Positions 7,118-12,353 of a stretch of 15,247 bases of DNA are shown here, piece by piece; the stretch's first letter is position 1; the number at the start of each line of letters is the position of its first letter. Position numbers and translations under genes: made by a program. The DNA is from SVTX01 sp045577415 (GTDB taxonomy: Bacteria; Bacillota; Clostridia; Oscillospirales; CAG-272): NCBI GenBank assembly GCA_045577415.1, contig JAZNII010000067.1, positions 1 through 15,247 on the forward strand, in the 5' to 3' direction. The notes under the pieces are model-generated. The model was not told the DNA's origin and ran no database searches. It was given only the letters and a program-made list of their open reading frames with translations.

Positions 7118-8182
7118 TTAAACAAAATCCTCCCAGCGCCATTCGTCGTACCAGCGGAGTCTGGGGACTCCGTCCTCGTCAAAGCTGACGGGCAGCCAGA
7201 CGTAATCTGCGATGGATGTATTTTTTGCGGTGAGTTTTCTCATATCTTGTGGAAGTAAGGGCTTTTTATTGGGATCATACCAGCTGTCAAAGACGTCCAT
7301 GAAGTTGGGCCAGCTGGGATCGATGTCGAGTAGCCAACGGTCTGCGGCAGCGATGTAGAGATCCTTGTCGGGGATCTTGATAACGCAAGCGACCTGACTG
7401 TCAAAGGTGGTGCGCTTTACGTCACCGATACATGACTCGCCGTGTTCTGTCCAGGGACCCGTAAGGTGATCTGCCGACGCGCTCTCGGTGGGGTTGGGGA
7501 ACTTTGCCGTCGTTCCCGAGGTGAACATATACCATTTGCCGTTGCGACGGAAGATGGCGGGCGCCTCTCGAACGAAGGGAACTCGGCGACCCTCGAAAAA
7601 CTCGGTGTATTCGCCCGTAACGTCGGTGTAGTCCTCGGTCAGGGGCATAATTATCATACTGCAATGCACGCGTTCGAACATAATGTAGGCGATGTTCGTG
7701 TCGGGATCCTTTACAAGATCAAAGTCTCCCGAAAGGAAGCCGCCCGGATGTACCTCGTGCTTGATCTTGAAAGGACCGTGGATGTCGGGAGAAGTCAAAA
7801 TTACCATATACTGGTCTCTGCCGTCGTTGCCCATTATCTTTATCCACATAACGAACTCTTTGTTCTTTTCGTTGTAGAGCATGTGAGGGCGGTCCATCTT
7901 GGAAAGGGGATGAAGGGGACTTGTGGGGTCATCCTCGTCGGGACATGCGATAATACCATCGCTCTTCCAGTTGTAGAGATCGTCGGAGGAATAAAGCCTT
8001 ATTCCCCAGTGCCAGATCTCCCACTCGGACTGCGACTTTTCCTTGTTCTCGCCGAACCACCAGAACTTGCCGTCGTGATAAATTATGTTACCGCCGTGCG
8101 CCTGGATTCGGTTGCCGTCGGTGTCAAGCCAGACCTCGCCGGGACGGAAAGAGCTGTACTTTCCCTTGGTTGAGCCATCCAT
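7118..8182 (-). CDS. GH43-like glycoside hydrolase (exo-galactanase-like)
   Basis: A 354-residue cytoplasmic protein (no signal peptide) with the repeating Trp/Tyr-rich strands of a five-bladed beta-propeller. The opening FRPGEVWLDTDGNRIQAHGG at 12-31 and WWFGENKE at 41-48 match GH43-type enzymes closest to the subfamily of exo-beta-1,3-galactanases. REAPAIF (205-211) supplies a likely acid E206, and FDSQVA (260-265) supplies Q263 where that subfamily is reported to use a glutamine instead of the usual aspartate base. DRPHMLYN (97-104) has D97 where I expect a conserved glutamate, which may change substrate or activity. The start ATG lies 4 bases after the aspartate kinase stop with no good ribosome site of its own, so it is probably translated by coupling. 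Substrate specificity is not determined; arabinofuranosidase or xylosidase activity remains possible. Confidence 0.8.
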   Translation of the reverse strand: MDGSTKGKYSSFRPGEVWLDTDGNRIQAHGGNIIYHDGKFWWFGENKEKSQSEWEIWHWGIRLYSSDDLYNWKSDGIIACPDEDDPTSPLHPLSKMDRPHMLYNEKNKEFVMWIKIMGNDGRDQYMVILTSPDIHGPFKIKHEVHPGGFLSGDFDLVKDPDTNIAYIMFERVHCSMIIMPLTEDYTDVTGEYTEFFEGRRVPFVREAPAIFRRNGKWYMFTSGTTAKFPNPTESASADHLTGPWTEHGESCIGDVKRTTFDSQVACVIKIPDKDLYIAAADRWLLDIDPSWPNFMDVFDSWYDPNKKPLLPQDMRKLTAKNTSIADYVWLPVSFDEDGVPRLRWYDEWRWEDFV

Positions 8183-8186
8183 TCAT

Positions 8187-9512
8187 TTATTTTACAAACT
8201 CGTTGTAGATCGCCTTGAGAGCCGCGTCAAAGTCGTGTTCTTCGACGCCGATGACGATATTAAGCTCGCAAGAACCCTGATCGATCATTCTAATATTGAT
8301 ACCTGCGCAGGAGAGAGCGGCGAACACTCTTGCCGCAGTACCCTTAGCCTTGACCATACCTCGGCCAACGACCGCAATGAGAGCGAGACCGTCCTCTACG
8401 GTAATGCTATCGGGCTTGGTGCGGCGATTCATCGCTTGAAGCACTCTTTCTCTGTGTCTGTCAAGCTGATGAGTGGAGACGATAACGCTCATGGTGTCGA
8501 TTCCCGAGGGAAGATGCTCAAAGGAGATCTCGTTGTCTTCAAGACATTCAAGCACCTTTCTGCCGAATCCGACCTCTGCGTTCATCATATCCTTTTCGAT
8601 AGTGATAACGGAAAATCCTTTTTTGCCCGCCAGACCTGTGATAACGTGTTCGCTGTCGTAGCTCGATGCCTGAGACACTATCATAGTACCCTTATCTTCC
8701 GGGCGGTTGGTATTTCTTATGTTGATCGGAATTCCCGCGTAGCGGACGGGGAAGATAGCATCCTCGTGAAGCACCGTCGCGCCCATGTAAGAAAGCTCGC
8801 GAAGCTCGCGGTATGTGATGGTATCGATAGGCTGGGGATCGTTTATGATTCTGGGGTCAGCCATAAGGAAGCCCGAAACATCGGTCCAGTTTTCGTAAAG
8901 ATCGGCTTCGGCGGCGCGAGCCACGATAGAGCCGGTGATGTCCGAGCCGCCGCGGGAGAAGGTGACGATGGTTCCGTTAGGTGCGATACCGTAAAAACCG
9001 GGAATGACCGCGTATTTGTGGTCTTTAAGCTCCATAGAGAGGATGTCGTTGGTCTTTTCCTCGTCAAAGGTTCCGTTTTCGCGGAAGAAGATAACGTTCT
9101 CGGCATCAATGAAATCGAAGCCCAAATATTTTGCAAGGATAAGACCGTTAAGGTATTCTCCGCGGCTTGCGGCATAGTCGCGTCCCGAATTGTGAAGGAC
9201 TGCGTTCTTGATGTACTCGTATTCGCCCGAAATGTCAAAATCAAGACCCAGCTCGGAGATGATGCCGTTGTATCTTTCCTTTATCTTGTCGTAGTAGGCG
9301 TCGATCTCCTCGGCGGTGGCTCTGGAGCGGACAAGCTCAAAGAAATTGTAGAGCATATCTGTGACCTTGGTGTCGCTCGAAAATCTCTTGCCGGGAGCGG
9401 AGGGAACTACGTATCTGCGATCGGGGTCTGCCTTGACTATCTCGGCTACGCGGCGAAAATGCTCCGCGTCAGCGAGGGAGGAGCCTCCGAATTTAACTAC
9501 CTTCAAACTCAT
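8187..9512 (-). CDS. Aspartate kinase (YclM/ThrD-type aspartokinase III)
   Basis: A 441-residue monofunctional enzyme phosphorylating aspartate with ATP, the first step towards lysine, threonine, methionine and diaminopimelate. KFGGSS (7-12) is the N-terminal substrate/ATP signature. The kinase core includes FSRGGSDITGS (185-195) and TDVSGFLMADPR (210-221). Two ACT domains follow at about 300-360 and 376-440 (MIDQGSCELNIVIGV near 409-423), the usual site of amino acid feedback inhibition. The sequence is closest to Bacillus YclM-type enzymes, and no homoserine dehydrogenase is fused. The start is supported by AAAGG at 9522-9526 on the minus strand, 9 bases upstream. The leader is only about 70 bases, too short for a lysine riboswitch, so control must be by the promoter or protein feedback. 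It is the first gene of a pair with the GH43-like gene. Confidence 0.95.
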   Translation of the reverse strand: MSLKVVKFGGSSLADAEHFRRVAEIVKADPDRRYVVPSAPGKRFSSDTKVTDMLYNFFELVRSRATAEEIDAYYDKIKERYNGIISELGLDFDISGEYEYIKNAVLHNSGRDYAASRGEYLNGLILAKYLGFDFIDAENVIFFRENGTFDEEKTNDILSMELKDHKYAVIPGFYGIAPNGTIVTFSRGGSDITGSIVARAAEADLYENWTDVSGFLMADPRIINDPQPIDTITYRELRELSYMGATVLHEDAIFPVRYAGIPINIRNTNRPEDKGTMIVSQASSYDSEHVITGLAGKKGFSVITIEKDMMNAEVGFGRKVLECLEDNEISFEHLPSGIDTMSVIVSTHQLDRHRERVLQAMNRRTKPDSITVEDGLALIAVVGRGMVKAKGTAARVFAALSCAGINIRMIDQGSCELNIVIGVEEHDFDAALKAIYNEFVK

Positions 9513-9560
9513 GTCTATCTGCCTTTCTGCCTGTTGGCACTGAAATTACAAAATTCAAAA

Positions 9561-9579
9561 ATCGTCTCCCTGAGACGAT
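9561..9579 (-). promoter_or_regulatory. 5'-terminal hairpin in the aspartate kinase leader
   Basis: On the minus strand ATCGTCTC (9579-9572) and GAGACGAT (9568-9561) form an 8-bp stem with a 3-base loop, followed by UUUU (9560-9557). It begins only a few bases after the predicted transcription start near 9582. It could stabilise the 5' end of the mRNA or act as a very early attenuator; the short distance from the start argues against efficient termination. Confidence 0.55.
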
Positions 9580-9588
9580 ATATACTAT

Positions 9589-9617
9589 ATTATATGAAAA
9601 TTCGCCCGGGTTGTCAA
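9589..9617 (-). promoter_or_regulatory. Sigma-A promoter of aspartate kinase
   Basis: On the minus strand TTGACA (9617-9612) and TATAAT (9594-9589) are separated by exactly 17 bp: perfect consensus hexamers. The predicted start is near 9582. Confidence 0.92.
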
Positions 9618-9628
9618 GAGCGAATTTT
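9597..9628. repeat. 9-bp inverted repeat around the aspartate kinase -35 box
   Basis: AAAATTCGC (9597-9605) and its exact reverse complement GCGAATTTT (9620-9628) flank the -35 hexamer with 14 bases between. This is a candidate operator for a dimeric repressor; a consensus promoter with a biosynthetic gene behind it would need repression. No regulator for it is identified in the window. Confidence 0.5.
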
Positions 9629-9726
9629 AACAAAACAAAGCGTTTTTCCTTATTTTTTATATGATATTGAGAAAATACGAGCGGCGATCAAATAAACGTA
9701 TAAAATAATGTCGTCGTTTTGTGACA

Positions 9727-9766
9727 AAAAGAGAGAAAGCTTTTTGATAATTGCTTTCTCTCTTTT
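9727..9766 (-). terminator. Intrinsic terminator of the alcohol dehydrogenase
   Basis: AAAAGAGAGAAAGC (9727-9740) and GCTTTCTCTCTTTT (9753-9766) form a 14-bp perfect stem with a 12-base loop, 12 bases beyond the dehydrogenase stop. Read on the minus strand the stem ends in CTCTCTTTTTG, supplying a U run; A/T symmetry would also let it work in the other direction. Confidence 0.88.
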
Positions 9767-9778
9767 GCGTATATCTGT

Positions 9779-10933
9779 TTAAAAGATTTTTTCAAAGAGA
9801 TCAACGACCTCTTGCTTTTTGGGGGTGCGGGGGTTGGTGGGAGTGCAACGGTCGTTGATCGCTGCCTCTGCCATATCCTCGACCTTGCGCATATATTCGT
9901 CTTTAGTGATAGAGGGTGCTGCCTCGCGGACGCAACGAGGAACGTTCATTTGTATTCGAAGCTCGTCTATGTAGTTGACGAAGGACTTGACCGATGCTAT
10001 GTCGTTGTAGCTTCCGACACCGATGTATCTCGCCAGCTTTGCGTACTTGTGAACGCAGGGTGCGGGGTTGACGATAGACATCGTATGGCTCTCGATTCCG
10101 GTGTTATAGCTGATAACGGTAGGAAGCAGGATCGCGTTTGCCTTTCCGTGAGGAATATGGAACTGCGCGCCAAGCTGATGCGCCATGCCGTGGTTAAGTC
10201 CCAACGATGCCGCGTTGAACGCCATACCTGCCAGATTGGACGCGAAGTGCATTCTTTCTCTGGGGAGGATTTCGCGAGTCATTTCATAATTGTAGGAACG
10301 AATGAGATAATCCTTGCAGACCTGAGCCGCCTTCTTGGAATAGAGGTCGGAGAAGGAGGTAGCGTTAGTGCTGACGTAAGCCTCGATAGCGTGGGTAAGC
10401 ACGTCCATTCCCGTGTCTGCGGTGATGCTTGCGGGAACGCTCTTGACCATATCCACGTCGAGAATAGCCTCCTCGGGAAGAAGCTTCTGGTCTACGATCG
10501 CGTGCTTTACGTTCTTCTCGGTATCGGTAATGACCGCAAAGGAGGTGACCTCACTGCCCGTACCGCTGGTGGTGGGAATTGCTATAAAGTAGGGGAAATA
10601 GTTGGGTTCGATCTTATTTGCGAACTGACGCACGCATTTCGTAAGGTCGATAGCCGAGCCGCCGCCTACCGTGATGATGCAGGGCTGCTTTTCCTTGAGA
10701 AGCGCGGTAACTCCTGCGCCCACCGCCTCTACAGAGGGATCGGGAGCGACCTCGGAATATATGGTATAAGCGATCTTCGCCTTGTCGAGGTGCTTGGTCA
10801 CGAGCTTAATAAGACCGCTTGAGACCACGAATGGGTCGGCAATAATAAACGCCTTGTCATATTCAAGTGCGGCGAGACGGGAAAGAGCGTCCGTGCCGAA
10901 ATGTATTGATGTGTGAAGATTAAAGCTTTGCAT
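9779..10933 (-). CDS. Iron-containing alcohol dehydrogenase (PduQ/AdhE-C-like)
   Basis: A 384-residue NAD(P)-dependent group III dehydrogenase of the cytoplasm, interconverting short-chain aldehydes and alcohols. The N-terminal nucleotide-binding part has GGGSAIDLTK (90-99) and the TTSGTGSEVTSFAVITD block (121-137). The metal ligands D177, H181 (MDVLTHAIEAYVS), H248 (LNHGMAHQLG) and H262 (IPHGKANAILLP) are all present. The ending CTPTNPRTPKKQEV resembles the C-terminus of AdhE-type and PduQ enzymes. AAAGGA sits seven bases before the ATG on the minus strand. It is monocistronic, with its own promoter and terminator and no microcompartment or fermentation genes beside it. The natural substrate (ethanol, propanol, butanol or lactaldehyde/propanediol) cannot be decided. 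Confidence 0.94.
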   Translation of the reverse strand: MQSFNLHTSIHFGTDALSRLAALEYDKAFIIADPFVVSSGLIKLVTKHLDKAKIAYTIYSEVAPDPSVEAVGAGVTALLKEKQPCIITVGGGSAIDLTKCVRQFANKIEPNYFPYFIAIPTTSGTGSEVTSFAVITDTEKNVKHAIVDQKLLPEEAILDVDMVKSVPASITADTGMDVLTHAIEAYVSTNATSFSDLYSKKAAQVCKDYLIRSYNYEMTREILPRERMHFASNLAGMAFNAASLGLNHGMAHQLGAQFHIPHGKANAILLPTVISYNTGIESHTMSIVNPAPCVHKYAKLARYIGVGSYNDIASVKSFVNYIDELRIQMNVPRCVREAAPSITKDEYMRKVEDMAEAAINDRCTPTNPRTPKKQEVVDLFEKIF

Positions 10934-10985
10934 GATCCGTCCTTTCGCCTTGCGATTTTACATCGCGAGACAATTTGCTGATTGT

Positions 10986-11014
10986 ATTATACAACAAAAA
11001 ATTCCTTTTGTCAA
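10986..11014 (-). promoter_or_regulatory. Sigma-A promoter of the alcohol dehydrogenase
   Basis: On the minus strand TTGACA (11014-11009) and TATAAT (10991-10986) are 17 bp apart, both perfect. The -10 box lies inside a 13-bp palindrome TTGTATTATACAA (10982-10994), a possible repressor site. The leader is about 45 bases and carries a small GCGAT/ATCGC hairpin just before the ribosome site. Confidence 0.9.
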
Positions 11015-11155
11015 TAGGGTGTAATGGGATAAAATACACTTGTTTTGACGGTTTTTTTGAACAATTCGATGAAAAAAGTATTATTTTTTATAAGATGATT
11101 CATTGTACAGATCCTCAAAGGTGTTTTTTAATTTATTCAGAAATTCCACAAAATG
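11015..11155. other. AT-rich spacer between divergent promoters
   Basis: This stretch lies between the minus-strand dehydrogenase promoter and the plus-strand small RNA promoter. It is AT-rich with T runs. I see no supported gene, hairpin or repeat in it; the open frame crossing it on the plus strand has no ribosome site and runs into the small RNA. Confidence 0.6.
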
Positions 11156-11184
11156 TTGACTTTGCTGAAATTTTATGCTATAAT
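11156..11184 (+). promoter_or_regulatory. Strong extended -10 promoter of the small RNA
   Basis: TTGACT (11156-11161), a 17-bp spacer, then TATAAT (11179-11184) preceded by TGC, an extended -10. The predicted start near 11191 coincides with the first base of the closing stem of the downstream RNA. Confidence 0.88.
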
Positions 11185-11190
11185 GATGTT

Positions 11191-11338
11191 GCTACACAAT
11201 TATATATTCTGTTCTATTATGGGAAAATACTTTTGCAAAAAGTGTTTTTCCTCTTTTACGTCCCATAATGGAACTGTAATTGTGTAGCAGCAAGCGAGGA
11301 GAGACCTTTTTGGGTGCGCTCCTCAGGGCGCACCTTTT
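11191..11338 (+). ncRNA. Candidate structured small RNA, family not recognised
   Basis: About 148 bases between a strong promoter and an intrinsic terminator, without a credible ORF. The 5' two thirds fold into one long rod: GCTACACAATTA (11191-11202) pairs perfectly with TAATTGTGTAGC (11277-11288); a 6-base bulge on the left strand (11203-11208) follows; then 11209-11224 pairs with 11261-11276 over 16 positions with one mismatch and one G-U (core ATTATGGGA/TCCCATAAT). At the top ACTTTT (11229-11234) and AAAAGT (11238-11243) form a small hairpin. A single-stranded linker containing GAGGAG (11296-11301) leads to the terminator. 6S RNA was considered because of the rod shape, but there is no large symmetrical central bubble. 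Function is unknown; it could act alone or on the XRE operon downstream. Confidence 0.68.
11313..11338 (+). terminator. Intrinsic terminator of the small RNA
   Basis: GGTGCGC (11313-11319) pairs with GCGCACC (11328-11334), loop TCCTCAGG, followed by TTTT (11335-11338). The loop carries UCCUC, which is complementary both to the GAGGAG upstream in the same RNA and to Shine-Dalgarno sequences. Confidence 0.87.
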
Positions 11339-11368
11339 GATTTTGCGGAATTATTTGAAATTTTTGCT

Positions 11369-11399
11369 ATATTCAACAAAATGTGGAGCATATTCAACA
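11369..11399. promoter_or_regulatory. Twin direct repeats upstream of the XRE gene promoter
   Basis: ATATTCAACA occurs at 11369-11378 and again at 11390-11399, start to start 21 bp, about two helical turns. An inverted TTGTTGAA lies at 11442-11449 just past the -10 box. The arrangement suggests binding sites for a regulator, possibly the XRE protein itself. Confidence 0.5.
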
Positions 11400-11408
11400 T
11401 TTGGATGC

Positions 11409-11437
11409 TTGCCAAAGGTCTACAAATTGTTTATAAT
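11409..11437 (+). promoter_or_regulatory. Sigma-A promoter of the XRE/lipoprotein operon
   Basis: TTGCCA (11409-11414), a 17-bp spacer and TATAAT (11432-11437). The predicted start near 11444 gives a leader of about 38 bases. Confidence 0.82.
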
Positions 11438-11481
11438 GAATTTGTTGAAAAACAAATCAAAAAGCATTAAAGGAGATTTTT

Positions 11482-12339
11482 ATGATCGGGAGTAATATTA
11501 AAAGATTACGAACTGCAAACGGAATGACACAAAAGGAGCTTGCCACCCAACTTTTTGTGTCTGCACAGGCTGTTTCAAGATGGGAAAACAATGAGGTGGA
11601 GCCCTCGCTGAGTACGATAACCGAAATGGCAAAGATATTCGGGGTTTCAACCGACGTTATTCTTGGAATGGAAAGCGCGCCTACCCAACCTGCCCCCGAG
11701 GTAGTGGTGGAAAAGGAATACGTTTATAAAGAAGCGCCCAAGCAGATAATCGCACTGTGTGAACAATGCAATACGCCATTGTATGAGCCGAGCGAGATAG
11801 TCCGCGTTAACGGAGGCTCTAAAATAATGTGTAAAGAGTGTGTCGAAAAGAATCGCGTGGATGAAGAAAACAAAAAAAGAAGGGCTAAAGAGCAACGTAT
11901 AGAAATTGCCTATAAAAGAAGGATACGTTCCTTTATCTGGGGCGGCTCGGCAGCGGGAGTATGGCTTATCGGTGGTCTCGTTGGCGGATGCTTTAATTCG
12001 ATCGAGTATGCCGCGATGACCGTTTTGTTTGCGGCAATGCTTTTTTGCTACATATCTTGTTTCATTCTCAGGAACAATTTCCTTGGCGATATGTCGCTGG
12101 AGATAATGTCGTGGGGATTCGTAAAATTGCCGGGGCTGATATTTGAATTCAGCATTGACGGTTGTTTGTGGTTAATAGGAATGAAGATATTGTTATGGGC
12201 GCTCGGAATCGGACTTGCGATTTTAACTGCCTTGCTGGCATTTGTCGTGGGAATGATAATTTCCGTCTTTATTTATCCGTTTGCAATTGTCAAAAATATA
12301 AAGCGTCCTGAAGCGGCGACATTTAATATTAAAGCGTGA
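11482..12339 (+). CDS. Membrane-anchored XRE-family regulator with zinc ribbon
   Basis: A 285-residue protein in three parts. Residues 1-64 are a helix-turn-helix of the Cro/C1 type (MTQKELATQLFVSAQAVSRWE at about 15-35). Residues 93-120 hold CEQC and CKEC, a four-cysteine zinc ribbon. A basic stretch (131-149, KKRRAKEQRIEIAYKRRIR) leads into hydrophobic segments at about 151-170, 174-196 and 226-268, the last long enough for two passes. The DNA-binding head is therefore expected on the cytoplasmic side of the membrane. Start ATG 11482 has AAGGAG six bases upstream. It has its own promoter with repeats and is followed after 14 bases by a lipoprotein gene, suggesting a sensor/regulator pair. 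The sensed signal is unknown. XRE-plus-membrane proteins of this layout are common in Clostridia but mostly uncharacterised. Confidence 0.86.
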   Translation: MIGSNIKRLRTANGMTQKELATQLFVSAQAVSRWENNEVEPSLSTITEMAKIFGVSTDVILGMESAPTQPAPEVVVEKEYVYKEAPKQIIALCEQCNTPLYEPSEIVRVNGGSKIMCKECVEKNRVDEENKKRRAKEQRIEIAYKRRIRSFIWGGSAAGVWLIGGLVGGCFNSIEYAAMTVLFAAMLFCYISCFILRNNFLGDMSLEIMSWGFVKLPGLIFEFSIDGCLWLIGMKILLWALGIGLAILTALLAFVVGMIISVFIYPFAIVKNIKRPEAATFNIKA

Positions 12340-12353
12340 GAGGTAAACTGTTT

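Noticed and set aside
7037..7258. 73-codon plus-strand frame over the G/A-rich hairpin
   Set aside because: It is a translation of the dispersed repeat (ETFFQKGSSPL) running into the antisense of the glycosidase end.
9513..9582. Lysine riboswitch upstream of the aspartate kinase
   Set aside because: The leader is about 70 bases with one short hairpin, far too small for the lysine aptamer.
8085..9695. 536-codon open frame on the plus strand opposite the aspartate kinase and glycosidase start
   Set aside because: It lies antisense to two well-supported genes, has no family resemblance or ribosome site, and is explained by the codon pattern of the real genes.
10975..11268. 97-codon open frame on the plus strand before the XRE gene
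   Set aside because: No ribosome site, odd composition rich in Phe/Tyr/Ile from T runs, and it runs through the small RNA promoter and stem.
11191..11288. 6S RNA as identity of the small RNA
   Set aside because: The rod lacks a large, two-sided central bubble and is about half the usual length; only a 6-base one-sided bulge is present. Not fully excluded without a covariance model.
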